A stretch of DNA of 13,923 nt from an uncultured Bacillota bacterium (GTDB lineage Bacteria > Bacillota_I > Bacilli_A > RFN20 > CAG-826): contig CAMORJ010000037.1 in assembly GCA_946623775.1 (NCBI GenBank), positions 1 through 13,923 of the forward strand, in the 5' to 3' direction. Both the position numbers and the translations under genes were made by a program. Under the pieces are notes generated by a model that searched no databases, was not told the origin of the DNA, and saw only the letters and a list, made by a program, of their open reading frames with translations. Shown here piece by piece: positions 7,419 to 13,627 of the stretch (its first letter is position 1; each line of letters begins with the position of its first letter).

Positions 7419-7989
7419 ATACGGCTACTACCTCGAAGGCGATTTTAGCGATATCTTTCGCTATCTTTCGACGACCCCAATCCCCGAAGAAGGCAATCTC
7501 TATGTCCGAGATAGCGAGGACATGCATGCGTTTTCGGGCTTTGCGAGGATCCGCGAAGAGGTATTTGGCCTAGGCGAGATGGAGTCGGGCTACGTCAACG
7601 GCAACAACAAAAAGTTGAATTGCCTCGAGGCACACTCGTGCCCCGAGGTCGATCTTGCCGTCAACGATCAGATCCTCCTCTTGGCGTTGCCCCGCGACAT
7701 CCAAGACGGCAAGATCGACTCAAAAAAAGTCATTGCCGTCCATCTAAAAGCCGGAGACGTTGTCGTTTTAAGGCCTTACGTCCTCCACTTCAGCCCCTGC
7801 ATGGTCGATAACAAGCCGTTCCGCTGCGGAATATTCTTGTCCGCGGGGACGAACAGGGATTTGGCGTCTAAGCCTTCCAATCCGCTTTTGTGGAAGGAGA
7901 ACAAATGGCTTTACGCCCATCCGGAAAGCAACCAGGCTAAACTCGGCGCATACATCGGCATCACAGGGGAAAACATCTTAGTTCCATGA
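7387..7989 (+). CDS. sftF: DUF4867 family protein (SftF-like), function unknown
   Basis: A 200-residue soluble protein. The ATG at 7387 is chosen because GGGAGG ends 7 bases upstream and the protein then has the usual length of the family; the longer open frame reads back into the isomerase gene. I recognise the DUF4867 pattern: YGYYLEGDFSDI near the N-terminus, GYVNGNNKKLNCLEAH around residue 65, an acidic patch EVDLAVND, then LLLALPRDIQDG, AGDVVVLRPYVLHFSPC and NKWLYAHPE. The His/Glu-bearing beta-strand pattern (CLEAH...VLHFSPC) suggests a cupin-like, possibly metal- or sugar-binding fold. As I recall, DUF4867 genes accompany the sulfo-TAL operon of Bacillus under the name sftF, with no settled role. 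It overlaps the isomerase by 32 bases and the exporter by 4, implying translational coupling. A mutarotase-like or substrate-handling role is only a guess. Confidence 0.75.
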   Translation: MPIKTISLPAEYGYYLEGDFSDIFRYLSTTPIPEEGNLYVRDSEDMHAFSGFARIREEVFGLGEMESGYVNGNNKKLNCLEAHSCPEVDLAVNDQILLLALPRDIQDGKIDSKKVIAVHLKAGDVVVLRPYVLHFSPCMVDNKPFRCGIFLSAGTNRDLASKPSNPLLWKENKWLYAHPESNQAKLGAYIGITGENILVP

Positions 7990-8711
7990 CCTGGATTGAA
8001 GCCGTTTTCCTCATAATCATTTTCCTATCGAACGTCATTCAGACGATCACGGGCTTTGCCGGAACCGCTCTGGCAATGCCTTTTTCGCTTTTGATTCTCG
8101 AGGAGACGGTCGTCAAACCCGTTCTCAACATCGTCGCTTTGGGCGTTTGCCTATTCATCGTCATCCGCCACTTCAAGGAAATCGACTGGAAAGAAGCATT
8201 ATGGATGGCTCTTTTCATATCGATTGGCTTCGCCGGCGGCATTTTGGTCGGCTTATTGCCGCACGATGGGACGATATTCCTCCGCGTTTATGGCGGGGTC
8301 ATCATCGCGGTCGCGCTGCTGTTCCTATTCATCCACCCAGAAAAGCACAATGTGCCTACATGGGTTCTATTAATCTGCCTGGTATTAGGCGGATTCGTGC
8401 ATGCCCTTTATATCTCAGGCGGGCCGCTTGTCGTCATATTCGCGATGCTCAAAATCAAGGACAAACACAAATTCAGGGCAACCCTGTCGTTTATTTGGAT
8501 CATCTTCAACTCGGCGTTGCTGATAGAGCACGGCATCCAAGGCTTATTGACCCCGCACGTCGGGCTATTGGCGGGCATCGGTTTGGCGGCGACCGTCGTT
8601 TCGATCGTCATCGGGCAATTCCTAGCCAGGCGTATGCCGAAAAACGTCTTTATGATCGCCACGAATATCCTGCTTCTTATAAGCGGGGTGCTGTTGGTCA
8701 TCCCGCACTAG
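7986..8711 (+). CDS. TauE/SafE family membrane exporter, putative DHPS (organosulfonate) exporter
   Basis: A 241-residue protein with about seven or eight transmembrane helices. It has the two TauE/SafE half-repeats: QTITGFAGTALAMPF near residue 19, and GFVHALYISGGPLVVIFAML near residue 135, the second with the GG-P signature. The family (PF01925) exports sulfite, sulfoacetate, sulfolactate and related anions across the cytoplasmic membrane. As last gene of a sulfosugar operon, export of DHPS is the natural proposal. The start codon overlaps the stop of the DUF4867 gene in an ATGA arrangement. It ends 3 bases before the stop of the convergent regulator, with no clear terminator hairpin between them. 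Confidence 0.82.
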   Translation: MTWIEAVFLIIIFLSNVIQTITGFAGTALAMPFSLLILEETVVKPVLNIVALGVCLFIVIRHFKEIDWKEALWMALFISIGFAGGILVGLLPHDGTIFLRVYGGVIIAVALLFLFIHPEKHNVPTWVLLICLVLGGFVHALYISGGPLVVIFAMLKIKDKHKFRATLSFIWIIFNSALLIEHGIQGLLTPHVGLLAGIGLAATVVSIVIGQFLARRMPKNVFMIATNILLLISGVLLVIPH

Positions 8712-8714
8712 TTT

Positions 8715-9581
8715 TCAGTTATAGTACTTCTTCCGGTAGTCGAGCGGATTCATTCCCATCGCGACGCGAAACGCTTCGGTGAACGTGGATGCGTTGCGAT
8801 ATCCAACCATCTCGGCGATGTCTTTTATTTTGAGCGATTTATCGAAGAACAGGCGCTTTGCTTCCGATAGCCTCAGTTTATTCAAATGGACGACGGGGGA
8901 GTCGTGCATGAATGCTTTGAATACGCGCGAGAAATGGGACAAAGAATATCCGCTTTTCTTCGCCAAGAAGGCAATCGTCAGATTCGGGTCCGGATAATGG
9001 CGGTACATGTAGTAGACGATTTCCTTGATACGGGGTGCGTATTTTTTCTCAGGGCGCCTTAAATCGGTCTCTTGAGCATACGCTTCCTTGACCATGGTGA
9101 CGGTAATCGATTCCGCGATGGAATCAATCAGGGGTTCATCCCTGTTTGGGCTTCTGGCGGCTTGCTGGAATCTGGAGATCAACTCATACAGCGCCTTCCC
9201 AACGGGGAAACGGGCATGGAGCTGCCTTCCTTTAAAGCCAAGGCGGCTAACGATGCCTTCCAGATATTGCTTATCGATGGCGATGGAGAAAAGATGGGCA
9301 TCGGCCAAATCGAATTCGGTCCCATGGTCTTCCATCGGGTTGATGGGATAGCAAAAGCCCACCTCCCCGATATAGTTCGCCTTCTCGTAATAGACAAGCG
9401 GCACCGTCTTCAACGGGATTAAGAATTCATAGCATTCGTGCGTATGGCGGAACGGGCGAAGGTCTTTGCCTTCGCTGCCAAAAGAGACATACTCGCCTAT
9501 AGAAAGAAAACGGCAGGAGTCGATGCTGCGGAATTTTGCGATTTCTTCGGGATTCGGACCGTGCGCGGTTCTAAGGTTCAT
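8715..9581 (-). CDS. AraC-family transcriptional regulator of the sulfosugar locus
   Basis: A 288-residue two-domain regulator. The N-terminal cupin-like sensor carries FRHTHECYEFLIPL (residues 44-57), typical of AraC effector domains. The C-terminal DNA-binding domain has two helix-turn-helix units: LTIAFLAKKSGYSLSHFSRV (201-220), then KIKDIAEMVGYRNASTFTEA (251-270), closing with AFRVAMGMNPLDYRKKYY. The ATG at 9581 is preferred over a GTG at 9659, because the added 26 residues do not look like this family; its ribosome site is weak (AAGG, 3 bases away) and lies in a small hairpin. It probably senses a sulfosugar or an intermediate and controls the importer and the operon. It is convergent with the exporter and downstream of the acetyltransferase gene on the same strand. 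Confidence 0.85.
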   Translation of the reverse strand: MNLRTAHGPNPEEIAKFRSIDSCRFLSIGEYVSFGSEGKDLRPFRHTHECYEFLIPLKTVPLVYYEKANYIGEVGFCYPINPMEDHGTEFDLADAHLFSIAIDKQYLEGIVSRLGFKGRQLHARFPVGKALYELISRFQQAARSPNRDEPLIDSIAESITVTMVKEAYAQETDLRRPEKKYAPRIKEIVYYMYRHYPDPNLTIAFLAKKSGYSLSHFSRVFKAFMHDSPVVHLNKLRLSEAKRLFFDKSLKIKDIAEMVGYRNASTFTEAFRVAMGMNPLDYRKKYYN

Positions 9582-9590
9582 CAGCCTTAG
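9571..9590 (-). promoter_or_regulatory. Small hairpin over the araC-type start codon and ribosome site
   Basis: The inverted repeat CTAAGG (9571-9576) and CCTTAG (9585-9590) has an 8-base loop. In the mRNA the only Shine-Dalgarno-like bases (AAGG) lie in the stem and the AUG lies in the loop. This could limit translation of the regulator. The stem is only six pairs, so chance is possible. Confidence 0.35.
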
Positions 9591-9671
9591 TTTAAAGGGG
9601 CGCGGAAAAGGTAACAAAATAAAGGCGTTAAATAATTCAATTATTTGCTTTACCCTCACGAAATGCCTTAT

Positions 9672-9680
9672 ATCAGTGCA
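9672..9680. promoter_or_regulatory. Candidate regulator site sharing a 9-bp word with the importer operator
   Basis: ATCAGTGCA occurs here, about 90 bases upstream of the AraC-type start codon. The same nine bases form most of the palindrome at 2451-2463, and TGAC follows in both cases, after 0 bases there and 3 bases here (9684-9687). This suggests one protein binds both places, probably the regulator itself (autoregulation). Two sites are too few to prove a motif. Confidence 0.35.
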
Positions 9681-9732
9681 TTTTGACTATCTCGGTTTCC
9701 TTAATTTTGTTTTATATCAATGCTGCTTTCGC

Positions 9733-10353
9733 TCAATCCGCGAACAATTCGGGGTGGTTCTCCAGTTTGTCCGCTTCGGTGATTTTCCTGATGACGCGGC
9801 ATGGGTTCCCGACGGCGAGGACGCCATCGGGGATGTCTCTGGTGACGACGGACCCCGCTCCGATGATGGTGTTCTTGCCTATGGTGACCCCCGGCAAAAT
9901 AGTGACGTTGGACGCAAGCCAGCAATGGTCGCCGATGCGCACCGGCGCTCCATATTCTTGATCGGTCGGAACGCCTCTATCGTTGATGTAGATGGCCCTG
10001 TCGTCGGGGTCAAAAGGATGAAGAGGGGTCAATATGGATACGCCGCTTCCGATATGGACGCATTCGCCGATATGGATAGGGCAAACGTCCAATGCGGTGA
10101 AGTTGTAATTCACGTAGCAGTCCTTTCCCATATAGAGGTTGCAGCCATAATCGAAATACACGGGTCCCCTCAATGAGCAAGTCGGGTCGATGTTTGGGGC
10201 GAACTCCCGAAGCAGTTCCGCCCTTCTAGGAGAAGAGCTAGGCAGTAGGTTCCACTCTTCATTCATGGCATTTAGTCTCTTCTGCAAAGACGAAAGCTCA
10301 GGGTCGGATGGGTCATAGATTTTACCTGCGAGCATTTTTTCTAATTCAGTCAT
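9733..10353 (-). CDS. Sugar O-acetyltransferase (maltose/galactoside acetyltransferase family)
   Basis: A 206-residue protein of the left-handed beta-helix hexapeptide-repeat acetyltransferases (LacA/Maa/NodL). The N-terminal Mac-type helical segment is EKMLAGKIYDPSDPEL (5-20). Hexapeptide turns follow (YFDYGCNLYMG, PIHIGECVHIGSGVSI, VTIGKNTIIGAGSVVTRDIP), with the catalytic histidine H112 in LTPLHPFD. It transfers acetyl from acetyl-CoA to a sugar hydroxyl in the cytosol; the acceptor cannot be read. The ATG at 10353 is taken because AGAGG lies upstream and family similarity starts there. The gene is upstream of the AraC-type regulator on the same strand but separated by 151 bases that hold the regulator's putative site, so it is probably not part of the sulfosugar locus. 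Such enzymes often act in detoxification of non-metabolised sugars. Confidence 0.88.
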   Translation of the reverse strand: MTELEKMLAGKIYDPSDPELSSLQKRLNAMNEEWNLLPSSSPRRAELLREFAPNIDPTCSLRGPVYFDYGCNLYMGKDCYVNYNFTALDVCPIHIGECVHIGSGVSILTPLHPFDPDDRAIYINDRGVPTDQEYGAPVRIGDHCWLASNVTILPGVTIGKNTIIGAGSVVTRDIPDGVLAVGNPCRVIRKITEADKLENHPELFAD

Positions 10354-10476
10354 ATGGGTCGCCTCTTTTGATATAAAAATGGTACCGAAAACGAAGGAAA
10401 ATAGAAAGTGCGATGCGCCTGAAAATGCGCTGGGAGCATTGGAGTTTGCAACAGAAGGAGATTCTAAAAGGATTAT

Positions 10477-10505
10477 CAACAAAAATGTTGACAACAAAAA
10501 TGTTG
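10477..10505. repeat. Two tandem copies of a 14-bp palindrome (period 15), candidate operator
   Basis: CAACAAAAATGTTG occurs at 10477-10490 and again, identical, at 10492-10505, with one A between. Each copy has CAACA/TGTTG arms around AAAA. A period of 15 bases is about one and a half helical turns, so two dimers could bind on nearly opposite faces. The array overlaps the consensus -35 box of the ATPase gene and lies upstream of the divergent acetyltransferase. Confidence 0.6.
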
Positions 10506-10515
10506 GTAATAACAT
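10488..10515 (+). promoter_or_regulatory. Putative promoter of the ATPase gene, placing the transcript start at or near its ATG
   Basis: TTGACA (10488-10493) is a perfect -35 box. TAACAT (10510-10515) follows after 16 bases and matches TATAAT at four of six positions. Transcription would begin near 10522, which is the A of the start codon. The only purine-rich element, AAGG, is one base before the ATG and too close to serve as a ribosome site. A leaderless message is therefore plausible. Confidence 0.4.
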
Positions 10516-10521
10516 TAAGGT

Positions 10522-11919
10522 ATGTTTATCGGCAGAGAAGAAGAACTAAAAATCATTAAAGAAAAACTGGAATCCAGCCGCTTTGAGCTTGGCGTCATCT
10601 ATGGGCAAAGGCGAATCGGGAAGACATCCATTATCCTGGAGGCCGTTAAAGGCTATCGCTACTTATACTTGCTGGCCAGGGACGATGGCTATGAGAACAA
10701 CTTAAGGTATTTCTCTGATGAATATAAAAAGATCGTCTCCTTGCCCTTTACGCCGGTTTTCCGTTCATTCGACGAGCTCTTCGATTCTCTAATCGAGTAT
10801 GCGAAGAGCGAGAAATTCATTTTCGTTATCGATGAATTGCCTTTTTTAGCAAAGGCCTATCCTGGAATCGTCTCCTACCTCCAAAAAGCATGCGACATGC
10901 TAAAAAGAGAGGAGAGGGATATAAAGATTATTCTCTCGGGATCCGACATGTCCTTTATGGAGGACCTGTTGGAGAATAAGGCCAAGCCGCTTTATCAAAG
11001 GAGCACCTTCAAGGTCCACGTAAGGCCAATGATTTTCTCTGACGCGGTCAAGATGCTGGAAGGCGTTAGCAACGTTGACATAGCGAAGTATCTATCCGTT
11101 TTTGGCAGCAGACCCTATTACCTCGACAAGATTGATAAAACAAAATCGTTTGAGCAGAACATCCAGGCTTTGTGTTTCGTCAACGGCTCAATATTGTTGG
11201 ATGCCCCAAATATCACATTGCCGATTGGATATACGGCAAACTCAACATTCATCTCCATACTGATCGCACTGTCCAGCCACAAAAACAAAGCCAAAGAAAT
11301 AGCGGAGAGCCTCAAAATCGAGCCCAACGCTTTGGCAACGTATCTTGGAAGAATGCTTGAGGGCGGTTCTATTGAAAAAAGGAACATCTTCAAGGGCAAC
11401 CTCAAGACAACCTACTATGAAATCTCTGACCCCTTCATCCGCTTTTATTATCGAGCCATCTATCCCAATATTCAGGACATTGACCGGGGCATAGGACAGT
11501 CCGTACATGAAATGTGCAGGCCGATTATCGACGACGTCATCGACCATGGTTTTGAAAGCGTCGTCACATCGTATCTAGACGAATTGAATGTCAAGGGAAA
11601 ACTGCCAAAAACCTTCCATCAATTTAATAGATACTCCGTGGATAACTCAAAACTTGGGAGATCGGTTGAAATTGATGTGTTAGGAGATTCTCTTGATGGA
11701 CAAACATTGCTTGTTGCCGAGGCCAAATTCAGGAATAAGAATCTCTCGCTTGAAGTATTGAATCACCTCAAAGAAAGCGCCTCAATCTTCGCAGGCAACT
11801 ACACAGAGGTTTATTACTACCTATTCTCCATGACCTCATTCAGCAACGATTTATTAAGTCTCAACAACAAAGTGAAATTGATTTCCCTTGCCGAAATGGT
11901 TGAACAAAAAGGCCGCTGA
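10522..11919 (+). CDS. ATPase with C-terminal DUF234 PD-(D/E)XK-like domain
   Basis: A 465-residue protein of the archaeal-type STAND/AAA ATPase_2 family (PF01637) with a DUF234 tail. The start MFIGREEEL is typical. Walker A is GQRRIGKT (28-35), Walker B FVIDE (101-105), and a sensor-like strand IILSGSD (136-142). The middle has a winged-helix-like segment (KAKEIAESLKIEPNALATYL, 256-275), then YYEISDPFIRFYYRAIYPN. The tail holds E383-x-D385 in VEIDVLGD and E400-A-K402 in LLVAEAKFRN, the layout of a PD-(D/E)XK nuclease core. The biochemical role of this common family is not established; nucleic-acid or defence-related roles are conjecture. There is no partner gene on its strand. Codons are more A/T-rich than in the sulfosugar operon. 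The last nine bases are part of the opposing gene's terminator. Confidence 0.85.
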   Translation: MFIGREEELKIIKEKLESSRFELGVIYGQRRIGKTSIILEAVKGYRYLYLLARDDGYENNLRYFSDEYKKIVSLPFTPVFRSFDELFDSLIEYAKSEKFIFVIDELPFLAKAYPGIVSYLQKACDMLKREERDIKIILSGSDMSFMEDLLENKAKPLYQRSTFKVHVRPMIFSDAVKMLEGVSNVDIAKYLSVFGSRPYYLDKIDKTKSFEQNIQALCFVNGSILLDAPNITLPIGYTANSTFISILIALSSHKNKAKEIAESLKIEPNALATYLGRMLEGGSIEKRNIFKGNLKTTYYEISDPFIRFYYRAIYPNIQDIDRGIGQSVHEMCRPIIDDVIDHGFESVVTSYLDELNVKGKLPKTFHQFNRYSVDNSKLGRSVEIDVLGDSLDGQTLLVAEAKFRNKNLSLEVLNHLKESASIFAGNYTEVYYYLFSMTSFSNDLLSLNNKVKLISLAEMVEQKGR

Positions 11920-11942
11920 GCAACCAACGCACTTCAACGGCC
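11906..11942 (-). terminator. Intrinsic terminator of the exported-protein gene
   Basis: On the minus strand, GGCCGTTGA (11942-11934) pairs with TCAGCGGCC (11919-11911) with one G-U wobble across a 14-base loop, followed directly by TTTTT (11910-11906). This is a standard factor-independent terminator located 38 bases after the stop of the 11980-13482 gene. It lies partly inside the end of the opposing ATPase coding region. On the plus strand the wobble becomes a C-A mismatch and no T-tract follows, so it is directional. Confidence 0.75.
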
Positions 11943-11979
11943 AATTCTATCGCTTTAAAGCAGCTTGCAATCAACTGAA

Positions 11980-13482
11980 CTATGAGCGTGAGCGTGGGAA
12001 AATTTTCATAACCAGCATATTGTAGGCGCTATACAAAACGCTGTTTGCATCCCCTACGTCTTCATTGTTGTAATTTCTTACCCAATGGTTGTCATAGCCG
12101 TCGCTGCCATGATGTACGGTCCAGCTTGGTTGTTCGTTCGACCACTTCGTCTTCAAATTACCGACGTCGCCATCATAAGGGGATCCGTTGATATATAAAT
12201 GCATGTAGAACAGGAAGCCAGCTACGTCTCCGTCATCATTTCTTGCACCGTCTTTCCAGAACTTATAGATGTCAAATACGTGGAAAGAAATTTCAACCCA
12301 TTTTTCGCTTTTGTTTGTAAATTCAACGTTGTAAGCAGTCACTGAACGCTCCTCGTGTTTCAAAACATCCTCGTCTTTCAAAACAAAAGAAGAAGGCGCA
12401 AGGTGGTCATCGGAAGATTCCGACAGTTGCAACTTGACCTTAAAATCTTTGTCCAAACCGTCTTGATCAGTGCCGTCTAGGTTGTCTCCTTTTGACTTGA
12501 CTTGAACGGTGCGATTGACAGAAAAATTGAACATCCACACAGCGACCCAGTTGTCTTGGCCAAACGAGATATCGCCGTTGCCAGTTTTTGTTGGTTGGGT
12601 AGAGGGCAAGTCAATCATTGTTGGAGATCGCACATCACCGCTATCGTTGGCCCCAACTATGTTGCCGTCAATCTTCAAGTGAGGGTGGAAGGTAAAATTA
12701 CCGTTTTTGCCCTCAATCCACGTTGATAAATTAAAATAAGCCTCGATTACTGTTTGGGTGCGATATTCGATTAAATAACAATCAATAACGTCAGTCGAGT
12801 TGAATAGCTTTAAGTGACCTGGCAACAGCCTGTCTGTCTTATAGGAGCCCGTAACCTCGGCCTTGAAAGAGAATATAACGTCTTTGTTTTCATTGACGGT
12901 AACATAATTCGCTAAAAAGGCCTCACTCATGCTGGACGGATGAGCCAATGTGCTTTCGGAATAACCCGATGCCCACGCCATTTCCTCACAACCATAACTA
13001 ACGGTAAGTGAATTGAGAACAATATCGTCTCCTTCGGCCACTAAACGCCATCTGTTGCCGGATATTTCAAACTCAGATCCGCTTTCTGGGTAAGTCTTGA
13101 AATACGAATCAGTTTCGCCAAAATATGAGGTTTGAAAATATACTGCCCCTCCCGAGTATGACACTTGGGCCGACAACAAAGATTTGGACTCATCTATTTT
13201 TTCAATATAGCCGCCTTTCTTTAAAACAATATGGCCGTCGGCAGCCCGCTTTGCAGAACCATATCTAAGCGTGACGTTGCCAAAAGAGTGAGTGAACGTC
13301 GCGTATTCATCAGTTGCCTCGTTTGGAGCGTTCGTATTATCGAGCTCAATATAAGCTTTGGCAGTGGCGGATGCGCCGGTCGTAAAATCAGCAGAAGAAT
13401 TTAAAGAGACGACAACCGATGCCATAGTTGCCATAGCCAATACGCCAATTAGCGAAATAACCAACGCGGATTTTTTGTTCAT
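11980..13482 (-). CDS. Exported or surface beta-rich protein of unknown function
   Basis: A 500-residue protein preceded by a perfect AGGAGG ribosome site 8 bases before the ATG. The N-terminus is a signal peptide (MNKKSALVISLIGVLAMATM then small residues; cleavage could fall near residues 31-39). No LPXTG motif, C-terminal anchor helix or lipobox cysteine is seen, so it may be secreted or held by an uncleaved signal. Residues about 65-165 form a beta-rich unit ending NSLTVSYGCEE. Two later stretches, about 200-285 and 345-445, resemble each other (PGHLKLFNSTDVIDCYLIEY...HPHLKIDGN versus APSSFVLKDEDVL...MHLYINGS), suggesting duplicated beta-sandwich modules. Asn, Asp and Ser are abundant, as in extracellular proteins. 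I do not recognise the family; a carbohydrate- or surface-binding role is only suggested by composition. It has its own terminator and stands alone. Confidence 0.8.
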   Translation of the reverse strand: MNKKSALVISLIGVLAMATMASVVVSLNSSADFTTGASATAKAYIELDNTNAPNEATDEYATFTHSFGNVTLRYGSAKRAADGHIVLKKGGYIEKIDESKSLLSAQVSYSGGAVYFQTSYFGETDSYFKTYPESGSEFEISGNRWRLVAEGDDIVLNSLTVSYGCEEMAWASGYSESTLAHPSSMSEAFLANYVTVNENKDVIFSFKAEVTGSYKTDRLLPGHLKLFNSTDVIDCYLIEYRTQTVIEAYFNLSTWIEGKNGNFTFHPHLKIDGNIVGANDSGDVRSPTMIDLPSTQPTKTGNGDISFGQDNWVAVWMFNFSVNRTVQVKSKGDNLDGTDQDGLDKDFKVKLQLSESSDDHLAPSSFVLKDEDVLKHEERSVTAYNVEFTNKSEKWVEISFHVFDIYKFWKDGARNDDGDVAGFLFYMHLYINGSPYDGDVGNLKTKWSNEQPSWTVHHGSDGYDNHWVRNYNNEDVGDANSVLYSAYNMLVMKIFPRSRS

Positions 13483-13580
13483 AATAGTTAGCCTCCTAAA
13501 GCTAAATAAAAACGTATATTTTTCCGTTCACTTATGCGCCCATTGTACGCGCGCACAGCAAAAGCGCTAGCAAACGTGCC

Positions 13581-13627
13581 AAAAATGACCAAGTTAGTAT
13601 TTAAATGTGATTAAGTTTGGTCATTTA
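13581..13627 (-). terminator. Likely terminator after the upstream partial gene
   Basis: The arms AAATGACCAA (13583-13592) and TTGGTCATTT (13617-13626) are perfect complements around a 24-base AT-rich loop. Read on the minus strand, the second arm runs into TTTTT (13585-13581). The first arm overlaps the TAA stop of the partial gene. The stem is AT-rich and the loop long, so it is weaker than the 11906-11942 terminator. Confidence 0.5.

Larger units (their letters stand above)
909..9581. other. Predicted sulfoquinovose utilisation locus (sulfo-TAL, DHPS-forming)
   Basis: The locus comprises the divergent GPH importer, six plus-strand genes (2573-8711) joined by gaps of 11 bases or less or by overlaps, and a convergent AraC-family regulator. 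The combination of a YihQ-type GH31, small transaldolase, SLA-reductase-type dehydrogenase, fucose-isomerase-fold protein, DUF4867 protein and TauE/SafE exporter corresponds to the sulfoglycolytic transaldolase pathway known from Firmicutes. The overall call rests more on the combination than on any single gene. No SQ mutarotase and no sulfolactaldehyde dehydrogenase are seen. Confidence 0.8.

Noticed and set aside
9582..9659. N-terminal extension of the AraC-type regulator from a GTG at 9659.
   Set aside because: There is no ribosome site before it, and the added residues are hydrophobic and unlike AraC sensor domains.
10477..10505. Possible CRISPR-like array.
   Set aside because: Only two copies with a one-base spacer and no cas genes; this fits an operator pair, not an array.
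10354..10515. N-terminal extension of the acetyltransferase that looks like a signal peptide.
   Set aside because: The family starts at MTELEKM, which has its own ribosome site; the extension is a read of the divergent promoter region, and the enzyme is cytosolic.
10522..11919. ATPase/DUF234 gene as part of an anti-phage defence island with the DUF1016 nuclease.
   Set aside because: The two are nearly 10 kb apart with metabolic genes between, and neither has defence partners; the defence role is unsupported here.
13542..13547. TACAAT on the minus strand as -10 box of the exported-protein gene.
   Set aside because: It matches five of six positions, but no acceptable -35 lies 16-18 bases upstream, so it is not listed as a promoter.
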